64,000 bases of DNA, taken from JABDMH01 sp965223165 (GTDB lineage: Bacteria; Bacteroidota; Bacteroidia; Chitinophagales; Saprospiraceae). The translations under genes were made by a program, and so were the position numbers. Positions 19,035 through 28,074 of this stretch are shown here, in pieces. The notes under the pieces were generated by a model that ran no database searches, was not told the origin of the DNA, and saw nothing but the letters and a program-made list of their open reading frames with translations. Every line of letters begins with the position of its first letter. The first letter of the stretch is position 1. The stretch is from assembly GCA_965223165.1 (NCBI GenBank), contig CBDCVQ010000020.1:1364001-1428000 (forward strand), read 5' to 3'.

Positions 19035-19199
19035 TAATTCTAATGTCTTTGGTCCGCATACTTCGTTGCAAAGCCTCGCCATAGCTACGGCTAGCCACCC
19101 ACCCGCTTTCGCGGTTCCCTCACTTCTCGCATTGTCATGCTCGACTCTTGGAGATCGATCGGTCATGCCTCGTCTGCGAACAAAATCCTATTAGAATTA
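19035..19199. repeat. Possible small inverted-repeat element
   Basis: The ends read TAATTCTAATGTCTTTGGTC on the plus strand at 19035 and TAATTCTAATAGGATTTTGT on the minus strand from 19199, both leading into GCA. Ten bases are identical at the tips, with partial pairing beyond. The element would be 165 bp, near the size of the palindrome at 17.5 kb but unrelated in sequence. The roughly 290-bp gap it fills holds no gene that I can see. Confidence 0.4.
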
Positions 19200-19225
19200 T
19201 TCAACATATCCAATGCGAAACTCTA

Positions 19226-22099
19226 CTAGTCATCAGCCAATGGATCCGCCCGGACGATCAGTCGGCGCAGATATTCCTGGCCACCTGCTCGCAGGGTGAC
19301 AACGTACGCCCCAGGCCCAGCCTGTGGAATCCCGTACGAATCATCGAGGTCAAAGCTCAAATATCCGGATCGCAGGATCTGCACGGCTGCCCGCTGTTTT
19401 CTCGGCGTATCGGCTGCCTGAAAAGCGGCAGATGCCCGCCGCAAGGACGAAAAAGAATACTGCTCCAAGAGCTGGGCAAAGAGCTCCTCCACCTTGGCCT
19501 TTTGCTCGCTGGTAAACCACTCACTATCAAATTCAAGATCCCAATAGAACCGATGTAATCCCGGGGTATTCTCCAGCATGGCGACGAGTCGATGCCGGCC
19601 ATCGACCGTGCTAATCTCCAGCTCCGGTGCATCGTCAAACGGGTGTGCGATCATATAGTTGATCACCGCTTTGCTGCGAAACTCCGCTCGTGGGACACTT
19701 GAGGTGTTTTCGATCGTGGGTGGGTTGCTGCCGGCAAAGAGAAAATGTCCCCGTTGTCCTCCTCGGCTGGTGTTGGCCCAGATGGTGGCTGTCGGTGGCT
19801 CGAAGAGCCAGGCTTCACTAGACAGGACGACCGGATCCAGCTGTTGCAACGGGGCGATGTCGTCAGCGATCCAGATGCCTCGGCCATGCGATCCTGCGAC
19901 CAAGTCCTGATCTCGAGGATGGGTCACCAAATCGTATACCGATACCGTGGGCATACCGGCCATAAACCGATGCCAGGAGGCGCCACCATTGAGCGAGGCA
20001 AAAATCCCCGTCTCCGATCCCACGAAGAGTAGATTGGAGTTGACTCGATCTTCTCGCACGACCCGCAAGACCTCATTGGCCGGTATATTTGCGCTGATGT
20101 CCAGCCAGCTATGGCCGTAGTCATCCGTCTTGAACACCCACGGCTGGTTTTGGTCGCTTCGATGACCGTCAAAGGTGATGTAGGCTACACTGGGGTCATG
20201 ATGCGACGCCTCAATGCGGGAGACCCAAATACCATCTGGCACCCCGGAAATGTGGGCACGCACGTTGGTCCAGTGCTGTCCTCCGTCACGCGTGATCTGT
20301 ACCTGTCCGTCATCCGTCCCCACCCAAATCAGACGGGGGTCAATCGGAGACAGCGACATCGTGTATACCGCACAATGGGTCTCGGCGCCGGAGTTGTCGA
20401 GGGTCAGGCCTCCGCTCACGCCTTTTCTGCGTTTGATCGCATCATTGGTGCTTAGATCAGGGCTGATGATCTCCCAGTGCGCCCCCATGTCCACAGACTT
20501 GAATACGTGATTGCCCGCCAGATAAATCACATCCGGGTCGTGGGGAGACCGCAGCATCGGAGCGGTCCAATTGAAGCGAAATGCTCGCGAGGTTCCTTGC
20601 AGGCTATCAGGCACCTCCTCGTCATAGTTGGTCACCGTAGCTTGGGTGGGTGAGATTCGATGCATATCGTAGGTCGCGGCATCATAGGTGAAGACACTTC
20701 CATTTTCCATGGAGGTCAGCACTTTGCGCCAATCGCCCGGGTCAGCATTGATAAACTGACCATCGCCCCAGTGCAACTTCCAGTTGTGGTCACTCAGTAT
20801 CCCGCGGGCATCTCGGGCAAAGCTGGCCATGCCATACATCCCATTGTCCTGCAAACCGCCATACACGTAGTAAGGATCACGCATGTCCACGTTGATCCGG
20901 TAAAACTGGGCAATAGACAGGTTGTCGATCAGTCGAAAGCTCTCTCCGTGATCGTGCGTTATACTCAGTCCCTTGTCGGCGCCCAGATAGTAGCGATCGG
21001 CATGGGTCGGATCAGACCAGAGGGCGTGAAAATCACCGTGCACCTCCTGATCTTCGCTGCCGTTGGTCAGCGTCTTTCCCCCGTCCGTAGACACCATAAA
21101 TCGAGTGGTGAGCACATAGACTCGCTGATCGTCGTGGGGATTGATCCGGATCTGTGAGTAGTAAAATGGTCGGTTGTTGTAAGTGTTGACATACTGCCAG
21201 GACTGACCGGCGTCTTCCGAGCGATAGATGCCAGAACCAGGTGTCTCCAGGTTGTCTGATTGCTTGGCTTCAACGATGGCCATAAGTATGCGGGGATCTT
21301 TGCGATAGATGGCCAGGCCGATGCGGCCAGTCTCCCCTTCTGGCAGGCCCCGGGTCAGTTTCTTCCAGGTACGTCCTCCGTTCGTTGACTTGAATATGCC
21401 TCCATTGGGGCCCCCGCTGTGGAAATGCCAGGGCTGTCGCAGACGCTGGTAGAAGGCGGCGTAGAGGGTCTTGGGATCGTTTGGGTCCATGATTAGATCG
21501 ATGCAGCCGGTCTTTCCGTCATCGGGCAGGCCATTAGTCAGCTTCTCCCAAGTCTCGCCACCGTCTTTGGTCAAGAAGAGACCTCGATCTCCCGAGTAGC
21601 CCCATAGATGCCCAATAGCCGCTACGTAGGCCAGGTCCGGATCTTCGGGGTGCAAGACCACCCGAGCAATCTGATGGGTGCTGTTAAGCCCCACATTGGT
21701 AAACGTGGCTCCGCCGTCGGTGCTCTTAAATACGCCATCCCCCCACGACACACTATTGCGATTGTTGGCCTCGCCGGTTCCAACCCAGATCATGTTCGGA
21801 TCCTGCTGGTTGACGGCAATGTCCCCAATAGACGCGGTACTGTAGTGGTCAAAAATCGGCGTCCAAGTGGTGCCGGCATTGTCTGACTTCCAAACTCCGC
21901 CGGAGCCGGTGGCCATCAGAACATGAGTAAAGTCGGCGTCCAATGCCTCGATGTCGACCACACGCCCACCCTGATTGGCCGGACCGATATTGCGCCACTG
22001 GAAAGCTTGGAGCAGTTGCTGGTCGGTCGGTTGAGCATGCGAGTACAGAGCCAGGAGAAGGGTCAACCAGGCGGTAGTCGGATAGATCTTTGAGCGCAT
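19226..22099 (-). CDS. Secreted BNR/VPS10-type beta-propeller protein
   Basis: A 957-residue protein with a signal peptide (1-22). It contains many BNR/sortilin-type propeller blades with the Asp-box pattern S-x-D-x-G-x-x-W: VWKSDNAGTTWTPIF, VFKSTDGGATFTNVG, LFLTKDGGETWEKL, IFKSTNGGRTWKKL, IYRSEDAGQSWQYV and others to about residue 740. The last 200 residues are a separate domain, ending QEYLRRLIVRADPL, with the look of a beta-sandwich. Bacteroidota proteins of this design are usually annotated as glycosyl hydrolases or sortilin-like, but many have no shown activity. There is no T9SS C-terminal domain, so it is probably periplasmic. Single gene. Confidence 0.85.
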   Translation of the reverse strand: MRSKIYPTTAWLTLLLALYSHAQPTDQQLLQAFQWRNIGPANQGGRVVDIEALDADFTHVLMATGSGGVWKSDNAGTTWTPIFDHYSTASIGDIAVNQQDPNMIWVGTGEANNRNSVSWGDGVFKSTDGGATFTNVGLNSTHQIARVVLHPEDPDLAYVAAIGHLWGYSGDRGLFLTKDGGETWEKLTNGLPDDGKTGCIDLIMDPNDPKTLYAAFYQRLRQPWHFHSGGPNGGIFKSTNGGRTWKKLTRGLPEGETGRIGLAIYRKDPRILMAIVEAKQSDNLETPGSGIYRSEDAGQSWQYVNTYNNRPFYYSQIRINPHDDQRVYVLTTRFMVSTDGGKTLTNGSEDQEVHGDFHALWSDPTHADRYYLGADKGLSITHDHGESFRLIDNLSIAQFYRINVDMRDPYYVYGGLQDNGMYGMASFARDARGILSDHNWKLHWGDGQFINADPGDWRKVLTSMENGSVFTYDAATYDMHRISPTQATVTNYDEEVPDSLQGTSRAFRFNWTAPMLRSPHDPDVIYLAGNHVFKSVDMGAHWEIISPDLSTNDAIKRRKGVSGGLTLDNSGAETHCAVYTMSLSPIDPRLIWVGTDDGQVQITRDGGQHWTNVRAHISGVPDGIWVSRIEASHHDPSVAYITFDGHRSDQNQPWVFKTDDYGHSWLDISANIPANEVLRVVREDRVNSNLLFVGSETGIFASLNGGASWHRFMAGMPTVSVYDLVTHPRDQDLVAGSHGRGIWIADDIAPLQQLDPVVLSSEAWLFEPPTATIWANTSRGGQRGHFLFAGSNPPTIENTSSVPRAEFRSKAVINYMIAHPFDDAPELEISTVDGRHRLVAMLENTPGLHRFYWDLEFDSEWFTSEQKAKVEELFAQLLEQYSFSSLRRASAAFQAADTPRKQRAAVQILRSGYLSFDLDDSYGIPQAGPGAYVVTLRAGGQEYLRRLIVRADPLADD

Positions 22100-22425
22100 A
22101 ACAAGATGAGGTATTTAGATCAATGATGAACAGTCTCGGCCTGATCGCTGGCATGGCCTTCTGCTCTACTGAGACAGACTCGTGCACTTCATACCAGGAG
22201 CACAGCGCTTAAACTAAAGGTAATTTTTTTGGCGTGACATCCGGGCTACGGGAGGCCCTTTTGCTGCCGATCGATACTCGTGCCTGGTAGTGAGCACGGA
22301 GATAGACCTTGTACCAAGGACGCTATTCGTCAAAGGTCCGGGTCATGAAAACGCTGAAATCGGTGGCAGGAGATCAGAAAGGAGGCTTGGCGGGCTCGCT
22401 GACCTGTTGTTTGATCTGCCTGTAC
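22100..22425. other. Intergenic region, nothing recognised
   Basis: About 325 bases between two genes on the minus strand. Open frames here are short and without family likeness. I saw no strong hairpin with a T-run, no repeat shared with other parts of the window and no RNA gene. Confidence 0.4.
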
Positions 22426-22761
22426 TTAGAATAGGTACACGTCAAACACCAGCCAACTCGCCAAAAACTTAAGGCTGCTGACGCTAAAAATGAAAGCGAA
22501 CGTATTGCGTGCTCGCTGCTCCGGGTTGATCAAGTGGTGAAAGATCATGCCAACCACGGTACTGATCAGTACCAAGACAAAAAGCATCATCCCATAGGCC
22601 TGCACGGTAGCGATGTGAACCGATCGAAAGAAACCCTCCGGTGGCAGGGCTACCAGATAGTAGATGCCCAACATGGCAAATAGGACCGTGGTCCAAAAGG
22701 CATAGGTCTTCAAAATATCTCTGTCCAGAGTCAATAATAGCTTTGACATACTACTTTTCAT
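22426..22761 (-). CDS. Small integral membrane protein of unknown function
   Basis: A 111-residue protein with three hydrophobic segments, at about residues 20-37 (FWTTVLFAMLGIYYLVAL), 52-74 (YGMMLFVLVLISTVVGMIFH) and 88-106 (FAFIFSVSSLKFLASWLVF). The loop between the second and third carries HHLINPEQRARN. I do not recognise a named family. The start is the ATG giving MKSSMSKLLL; a further in-frame start lies 21 bases upstream. It is divergent from the amidohydrolase gene at 22861. Confidence 0.65.
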   Translation of the reverse strand: MKSSMSKLLLTLDRDILKTYAFWTTVLFAMLGIYYLVALPPEGFFRSVHIATVQAYGMMLFVLVLISTVVGMIFHHLINPEQRARNTFAFIFSVSSLKFLASWLVFDVYLF

Positions 22762-22860
22762 GTGACGCGACAGATAAACCACAGCTCCTCAAAGATTATT
22801 GTGCTTTCAAGTATTTTTGTTCCGATACCGTCCGATTCAATCGCGAAATAAGCTCACAGC

Positions 22861-24192
22861 ATGACTCGATGCCTCTCTTTCATATTTCTTCTTGTTTCTT
22901 TCGCTCCAATACTTCAGTCACAGACCAAAGCACTCGTTGGTGGCACGTTGATCGACGGGTTTGGGGGTACGCCGATCCAAAATAGCGTGGTCATCATCGA
23001 GGGCGACCGCATCGCAGCTGTGGGGTCTATGGGTGAGATCGATATTCCCGCCGACGCCAGGGTGATCTCGACCGAGGGTATGAGTGTGCTCCCAGGACTC
23101 TGGGACATGCATGTACATCTGATGATCAACGGGCACGCTAATTATAGCTATTGGGACAAGAAGTATCCTCCCCTGTTTGAAGATGTGATCATGCCTGCCT
23201 CTGCCCATCAACTGCTGATGGCAGGGGTGACCAGCGCCCGTGACCTGGGAGGTCCCCTCCAAGAAAGCCTGGCGGTGAGAGACGCCATCAATGCCGGAGA
23301 AATTCCCGGACCGACGATGTACATGTCCGGACCCTTCATTCAACACAAGCCCTACCCCGGCACGGAGGCCTTTCGTTGGGGGGTAGATGGAGCCGATGAC
23401 GCCCGAGCCAAAGTGCGATCTTTGGCACAAGCCGGCGTCGATTGCATCAAGCTGATCGATCAGGATCAGATGACCATGGAGGAGGTACAGGCCGTCGTCG
23501 AAGAGGCGCACAAGCACAATTTGACGGTCGTCGCACATAGCCACCGACCGGAAGAAATCCGGCGCGGCATCCTGGCCGGGGTGGACTGCTTTGAGCATAC
23601 GGGCTTGTCGTCCGCTCCACGCTACCCCGACGATGTGATGGAAATGATCCAGGAGCGAACGGCACAGATGAATCTCGGGCCCATGTTTTGGTGCCCCACC
23701 GTCGAGGGCCTTTACAATTACGAATACACCCGCGACAACCCGGAGATGTTGGATAACGACTCCTGGCACCTGGGCCTGCCCGATTCCATTATTCAGGATA
23801 TCAAGCAGTCCATTCGGTACCCCGGACGTCTCCCCTATTTCCAAATCACGCCCACACGCAAGCCGACCTTGAAGACCAAGTTTAATCAACTTAGGGAAGC
23901 CGGCCTAGTGCTGGTGGTCGGCACAGACAGTGGTATCCCGATGAAGTTCCATAGCCAGAGCACCTGGCACGAGCTGGATGTGTGGGTCAATGAGTTTGGC
24001 GCGGACCCAATGTATGCCATCAAGGCAGCCACCTATTGGCCCTCTGTACTGATGGGTGTCGACGATGAGGTCGGCACCATCTCCGAAGGCAAATATGCGG
24101 ACATAATTGCCGTCAGGGGAGATGTCTTGCGGTACATCAGTCTCTTGCAGGACGTCGACCTGATCATCAAGCACGGCCGACGATACAAGTGA
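22861..24192 (+). CDS. Secreted amidohydrolase (imidazolonepropionase/prolidase-like)
   Basis: A 443-residue amidohydrolase-superfamily enzyme with a signal peptide (1-20, ending ILQSQ). Metal-site motifs: GLWDMHVHLMIN (H-x-H after the first strand), VVAHSHRPEEI and CFEHTG for the middle histidines, and LVVGTDSGIPM for the final aspartate. The C-terminal segment VGTISEGKYADIIAVRGD is the usual closing of the small beta-sandwich domain. Periplasmic members of this group cleave cyclic amides, dipeptides with proline or similar substrates; the substrate cannot be read here. The gene is divergent from the small membrane protein and lies upstream of the MazEF pair without being part of it. Confidence 0.88.
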   Translation: MTRCLSFIFLLVSFAPILQSQTKALVGGTLIDGFGGTPIQNSVVIIEGDRIAAVGSMGEIDIPADARVISTEGMSVLPGLWDMHVHLMINGHANYSYWDKKYPPLFEDVIMPASAHQLLMAGVTSARDLGGPLQESLAVRDAINAGEIPGPTMYMSGPFIQHKPYPGTEAFRWGVDGADDARAKVRSLAQAGVDCIKLIDQDQMTMEEVQAVVEEAHKHNLTVVAHSHRPEEIRRGILAGVDCFEHTGLSSAPRYPDDVMEMIQERTAQMNLGPMFWCPTVEGLYNYEYTRDNPEMLDNDSWHLGLPDSIIQDIKQSIRYPGRLPYFQITPTRKPTLKTKFNQLREAGLVLVVGTDSGIPMKFHSQSTWHELDVWVNEFGADPMYAIKAATYWPSVLMGVDDEVGTISEGKYADIIAVRGDVLRYISLLQDVDLIIKHGRRYK

Positions 24193-24265
24193 GTCTCTCG
24201 CATTGAATCACACTTGCATCATTGGCAAAATAGTACTTACTTTGTAATCACGCAATCAATGGCTA

Positions 24266-24511
24266 ATGCAAGTACGAATCATTCGAGTTGGCAACTCTAA
24301 GGGTTTGCGGCTCAGCAAGCTGCTACTTGAGAAATATGCAATCAAGGATCGAGTGGAACTGATTCTGAAGGATGATGGAATCCTTCTCAAGCCGATAGCG
24401 AATCCCAGAGAAGGTTGGGCCGAGCAATTCCAGCGGATGAGTAAGATGGGAGATGATGAACTTTTGATCGACGATGTCTTTGATGACGAAGATCTTGAAG
24501 AATGGACCTGA
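24266..24511 (+). CDS. mazE: MazE-type antitoxin (AbrB/SpoVT fold)
   Basis: An 81-residue protein with an N-terminal swapped-hairpin DNA-binding domain (RIIRVGNSKGLRLSKLLLEK, then YAIKDRVELIL) and an acidic C-terminal tail (ELLIDDVFDDEDLEEW) of the kind that wraps around MazF and blocks its active site. The toxin start codon lies inside its last codons, giving a 10-base overlap and tight coupling. The pair is probably autoregulated through the N-domain, as is usual for this family. Confidence 0.92.
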   Translation: MQVRIIRVGNSKGLRLSKLLLEKYAIKDRVELILKDDGILLKPIANPREGWAEQFQRMSKMGDDELLIDDVFDDEDLEEWT

Positions 24512-24825
24512 ATCAATACCAAGTGGTAGTCGTCAATTTGGATCCAACAATCGGCCAGGAAATCAAGAAGACTCGACCTTGCGTGATCGTATCTCCCGAC
24601 GAGATGAACCACAACCTCAGAACTGTGGTCGTTGCTCCACTAACATCGACGAAGCGAAACTACCCGACTCGAACCAAGGTCAATGTCGAGGGCCGCATAA
24701 GCCGAATCGCCCTTGATCAGATTCGAACAATTGACAAGCAACGAATTGTAACTAGTGGAAATCGGTTAAGCACTAAGGAAATCACAGAAATCAAAACCAT
24801 CATACGAAGAACCTACGTCGAATGA
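24502..24825 (+). CDS. mazF: MazF/PemK-type mRNA interferase toxin
   Basis: A 107-residue PemK/MazF fold protein, a ribonuclease that cleaves mRNA at short sequences. Family features are YQVVVVNLDPTIGQEIKKTR (first strands and the conserved arginine), PCVIVSPDEMNH, TVVVAPLTSTKRNYPTRTKV (threonine/serine active-site region) and GRISRIALDQIRTIDKQRI. Length and motif order match intact members, so the toxin is probably functional. It forms a two-gene unit with the MazE antitoxin. Confidence 0.93.
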   Translation: MDLNQYQVVVVNLDPTIGQEIKKTRPCVIVSPDEMNHNLRTVVVAPLTSTKRNYPTRTKVNVEGRISRIALDQIRTIDKQRIVTSGNRLSTKEITEIKTIIRRTYVE

Positions 24826-24946
24826 ACGGGAAAGAACACTGCATGTGACGACAGCCTACCCCAACACGGGCCGCCAATCGCATATGCTTACCGGTCAGAT
24901 CTGCCTAAGATTGTCTCGATCTGAAACACCTAGAGCATTTACTGGC

Positions 24947-24990
24947 CATCACTTTGTCAAATACCAAATAAAAGCGCTCTGTCGCTTGAT
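24947..24990. repeat. 44-bp direct repeat, copy 1
   Basis: Matches 25513-25556 with two visible differences; both copies contain TTTGTCAAATACCAAATAAA. The two copies bracket the decayed toxin-antitoxin locus. Upstream of this copy, AGCATTTACTGGCC resembles the start of the hairpin repeat at 25361. Confidence 0.8.
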
Positions 24991-25058
24991 TTGATTTGGG
25001 TTGAGCGACGCAACGACCGCACAGGATTTTGCGCATCTTTAAGGGTAGCAGATTAACC

Positions 25059-25295
25059 ATGTCACTGAACGATCTAATTCAGGCTTATCAAGAGCTATGC
25101 CCGGAGGAGCAAAAACGCTTTCGTCACCTTATTGGTGCTTCACTAGAGGACACTGGGCCAACCCCGGAACAGATGGAGATCCTTGGGCGGCGCATTGAGG
25201 AGTGTGAAGGAGACAGGACGCAATTGCTCGAGGGGGAAGAAGCCCTGAGGGAGATCGCTGACAAGCATGACCTATCCCTACCAGCTACATCCTGA
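25059..25295 (+). CDS. Putative antitoxin of the addiction-module-component type
   Basis: A 78-residue acidic, helical protein beginning MSLNDLIQAYQELCPEEQKR and continuing with a RRIEECEGDRTQLLEGEEAL stretch. The pattern of a leading helix with PEE, then an R-R-x-E-E run and a basic/acidic tail, resembles the short antitoxins that accompany RelE/ParE-type toxins. I chose the ATG at 25059; an in-frame TTG 30 bases upstream is less likely. A short frame overlapping its 3' end reads like the N-terminus of the expected toxin (next entry), which supports the assignment. The family likeness is from memory and only moderate. Confidence 0.55.
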   Translation: MSLNDLIQAYQELCPEEQKRFRHLIGASLEDTGPTPEQMEILGRRIEECEGDRTQLLEGEEALREIADKHDLSLPATS

Positions 25296-25332
25296 AGCTA
25301 AGCCAGAGCATCCTATTTACGCTAGCCGTTGA
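25267..25332 (+). pseudogene. Truncated RelE/ParE-type toxin remnant
   Basis: An ATG inside the end of the antitoxin gene opens a 21-codon frame, MTYPYQLHPEAKPEHPIYAS, then stops. The Y-x-L-x-P-E-A-x-x-E pattern is the usual beginning of RelE/ParE toxins, and the overlap with the antitoxin is the usual arrangement. The rest of the toxin is missing; a hairpin-bearing dispersed repeat begins about 30 bases downstream. The remnant is too short for certainty. Confidence 0.45.
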
Positions 25333-25360
25333 AAGTTAGGTTTCTCGTCCAGGAACCCAA

Positions 25361-25420
25361 AGCATTTTACTGGCCGTGTCAGGCGTCCTCGCCTGACACT
25401 TACCGGCAAGATGCTAGAGC
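25361..25420. repeat. Dispersed hairpin repeat, copy 1
   Basis: Contains a perfect 10-bp stem (GTGTCAGGCG, loop TCCT, CGCCTGACAC at 25376-25399) with conserved flanks (AGCATTTTACTGGCC on one side, GGCAAGATGCT on the other). The same hairpin with the reverse-complement loop and similar flanks occurs at 43577-43600, so this is a small dispersed family in both orientations. Confidence 0.75.
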
Positions 25421-25512
25421 CTCTAATACATAGGCCTTCCCAATACAATATCCGAAATCGTAGAAAGGACTTGGCAGCACATGGGTTTGACAGTCCAGGA
25501 GCGCTGCGGAGT

Positions 25513-25556
25513 CATCACTTTGTCAAATACCAAATAAAAGCGCTCAGTCGTTTGAT
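25513..25556. repeat. 44-bp direct repeat, copy 2
   Basis: Second copy of the 24947-24990 repeat (about 42 of 44 bases the same). It lies 66 bases before the GMC oxidoreductase start and could hold part of its upstream region. Confidence 0.8.
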
Positions 25557-25622
25557 GGGTCGCACTTTATTTATGGTTTTTTTTGTTTTTTCGCACTTTC
25601 CGTTTTAACAAATCTGGATTTC

Positions 25623-27326
25623 ATGCTATTTAATTCGCAAGGCAAGCAGGAGGTGACCTACGACGCCATTGTGGTGGGATCGGGGATCAGCGGAGGCTGG
25701 GCTGCCAAGGAACTGTCGGAAAAGGGTCTGAAGACGCTGGTCCTGGAGCGGGGCCGGGATGTCAAGCATGGGGCCTACCCGACCGCTACGCTCAATTCCT
25801 GGGACTTCCCTCATCGCGATCGACTTCCGGTAGAGGAGGCTAAGAAGTTTCATAAGCAGATGCGGACGGGATACACCATCCGGGAGTCTACCAAGCATTG
25901 GTGGGTCAATGACCTGGAGAATCCTTACTCAGAAGTGAAGCGGTTTGATTGGATCCGGGGCTACCACGTGGGTGGTCGATCGCTACTATGGGGACGGCAG
26001 AGTTACCGATTTAGCGACCTGGACTTTGAAGCAAATGCCAAAGACGGCCACGGCACCGACTGGCCCATACGATACAAGGACATTGCACCCTGGTACGATC
26101 ACGTGGAAGAATTTGCTGGGATCAGCGGACAAGCCGAGGGACTGTCCCAACTGCCCGACGGAAAATTCCTTCCGGCGATGGAGTTTAGCTGCCTGGAAGC
26201 ACATATCAAAGACCGCATTGCCAGCAATTTTGACGATCGTATCATGACGATCGGCCGGGTGGCCAACCTCACGGTGCCACACAAAGGTCGGGGCAAATGT
26301 CAATTTAGAAATCGTTGCATCCGTGGGTGTCCCTATGGCGCCTACTTCAGCAGTAACGCTAGCACCTTGCCCGCGGCGTATGCCAGCGGAAATACAACCT
26401 TGCGACCCTTTTCGATCGTCAATTCCATTATATATAACAAAGACACGCAGCAAGCCGAAGGCGTCCGAGTGATTGACGCGGAGACGAAAGAAACCCATGA
26501 GTTTTACGCAAAGATTGTCTTCCTCTGTGCCAGCGCCTTGGGCAGCACGTTTATACTACTCAATTCCACCGACGAAGCCAATCCCAACGGCTTGGGCAAC
26601 GAATGCGGAGAATTGGGCCATAATCTGATGGATCATCACTTCCGCGTCGGGGCGTCCGGAGAGTATGATGGATTCACCGACAAATATGTGAAGGGCCGCC
26701 GACCCAATGGTATCTACATACCCCGCTACCGCAACGTCGATAGTAGAACCAAGATGAAGGACTTTGTCCGCGGCTATGGCTATCAGGGTGGTGGCAACCG
26801 TTATTCCTGGCAGCGCAATGTGCAGGAGCTGGGCTTTGGCACCGGACTCAAGGAGGCCCTACGCGAGCCCGGCAAATGGCGGTTTGGCATGACCGGCTTC
26901 GGCGAAATGTTGCCCAACCACGACAACAAGGTCTACCTCAATGATGAGGTGCGAGACATCTACGGTCAGAAGACCCTGACCTTTGATTGCGAGTTCAAAG
27001 AGAATGAGCTGAAAATGCGGAAAGACATGGGCGAGCAGGCCGCCGAGATGCTTGAAGCAGCCGGTCTGAAGAAAGTGAATATCTACGACGATGCCGGCGG
27101 CCCCGGCCTGGGCATCCACGAGATGGGCACGGCCCGCATGGGCACGAGCCCTAAGAACTCCGTCCTCAACAAGTACAACCAGGTTTGGAATTGTAAGAAT
27201 GTCTATGTCACCGACGGTGCCTGCATGACCTCGGCGTCGTGCGTCAATCCCTCCCTGACGTATATGGCGCTAACGGCACGGGCGGCCGATCACGCGGTCA
27301 AGGAACTCAATAAGCAGAACATTTAA
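25623..27326 (+). CDS. GMC-family FAD oxidoreductase
   Basis: A 567-residue glucose-methanol-choline type flavoenzyme. The N-terminus has the dinucleotide fold VVGSGISGGWAAKELSEKG; the GMC signature region is seen as GYHVGGRSLLWGRQSYRFSD. A RCIRGCPYGAYFSSNAS segment is typical of the bacterial subgroup that includes membrane gluconate/sorbitol dehydrogenase large subunits. The catalytic C-terminal part has HEMGTARMG and NPSLTYMALTARAADHAV. There is no signal peptide of its own. The next gene, 6 bases downstream, encodes a gluconate-2-dehydrogenase subunit 3-like protein with a Tat-like signal, so the complex is probably exported on the partner signal and oxidises a sugar or polyol; the substrate is not known. 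Confidence 0.92.
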   Translation: MLFNSQGKQEVTYDAIVVGSGISGGWAAKELSEKGLKTLVLERGRDVKHGAYPTATLNSWDFPHRDRLPVEEAKKFHKQMRTGYTIRESTKHWWVNDLENPYSEVKRFDWIRGYHVGGRSLLWGRQSYRFSDLDFEANAKDGHGTDWPIRYKDIAPWYDHVEEFAGISGQAEGLSQLPDGKFLPAMEFSCLEAHIKDRIASNFDDRIMTIGRVANLTVPHKGRGKCQFRNRCIRGCPYGAYFSSNASTLPAAYASGNTTLRPFSIVNSIIYNKDTQQAEGVRVIDAETKETHEFYAKIVFLCASALGSTFILLNSTDEANPNGLGNECGELGHNLMDHHFRVGASGEYDGFTDKYVKGRRPNGIYIPRYRNVDSRTKMKDFVRGYGYQGGGNRYSWQRNVQELGFGTGLKEALREPGKWRFGMTGFGEMLPNHDNKVYLNDEVRDIYGQKTLTFDCEFKENELKMRKDMGEQAAEMLEAAGLKKVNIYDDAGGPGLGIHEMGTARMGTSPKNSVLNKYNQVWNCKNVYVTDGACMTSASCVNPSLTYMALTARAADHAVKELNKQNI

Positions 27327-27332
27327 TCTTTG

Positions 27333-27962
27333 ATGGCTATGCAAATCAACCGAAGAGAAGCGATCCGAAGAACCTCCATCCTCATGGGAGGTGCCCTATC
27401 GGCCACAGCCGTAGCTGCCGTCATGTCCGGCTGCCAAGCGCCCACCGATCCCGATTGGACCCCGGGATATCTAACCCAAGGCCAAGCAGAGCTCGTCGCC
27501 GAAATCAGCGAACGCATCATCCCACGCACGGATACCCCCGGCGCCAAAGATGCGCTGGTCCACCGCTTCATCGATGTCTACCTAAAAGACTGTGTAGAGC
27601 CGGAAGATCAATTGAAATTTGCCGCCGGCCTGGAGGAGGTCGAAGAGTTAGCTAAGGACCAATTTGGCAAGGCCTTTCTCAAGCTGTCCGACGAAGACAA
27701 AGACGCCGTCCTGCGGACCCTGAACGTCGCGCCAGAGATGACCTCCGACGAAGACCGAGCCAGCGAGCTGGCCAACGAAGGCGAAGCGGCCGGCGGAGCC
27801 CTAAAGCCCGGCGAGTTTTTCAGCGGCATCAAACAGCTGACTCTGATGGGTTTTTTCACCAGTGAGATCGGTGCTACCCAGGTATTGGTGCACGATCAGA
27901 TCCCAGGGTCGTATGAGGGGTGTGTGCCGTATGAGGCGGGTGGTGCGGCTTGGAGTATGTGA
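27333..27962 (+). CDS. Gluconate 2-dehydrogenase subunit 3-like protein with Tat-type signal
   Basis: A 209-residue small subunit that partners GMC dehydrogenases. The N-terminus has a twin-arginine-like signal (NRREAIRRTSILMGGALSA), a hydrophobic core and MSGCQAP, a lipobox-like cysteine, so it is probably Tat-exported and lipid-anchored. The body matches the family pattern: LTQGQAELVAEISERIIPRT, followed by DTPGAKDALVHRFIDVYLKD. It starts just after the GMC gene stop, making a clear two-gene operon. A second in-frame ATG six bases further on is equally usable. Confidence 0.88.
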   Translation: MAMQINRREAIRRTSILMGGALSATAVAAVMSGCQAPTDPDWTPGYLTQGQAELVAEISERIIPRTDTPGAKDALVHRFIDVYLKDCVEPEDQLKFAAGLEEVEELAKDQFGKAFLKLSDEDKDAVLRTLNVAPEMTSDEDRASELANEGEAAGGALKPGEFFSGIKQLTLMGFFTSEIGATQVLVHDQIPGSYEGCVPYEAGGAAWSM

Positions 27963-28074
27963 GGGCTCTGCTGCTGCCTTGCAAGTTTGACAATTTTGAA
28001 CTTACTTGACCCATTGATATTAGGCCGTTGAGTGGGAGTTCCACCTGATCAGATTCTTTGCAAAGTGTCTTTAG

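Noticed and set aside
22918..23889. 323-codon minus-strand frame
   Set aside because: Antisense shadow of the amidohydrolase, which has clear motifs.
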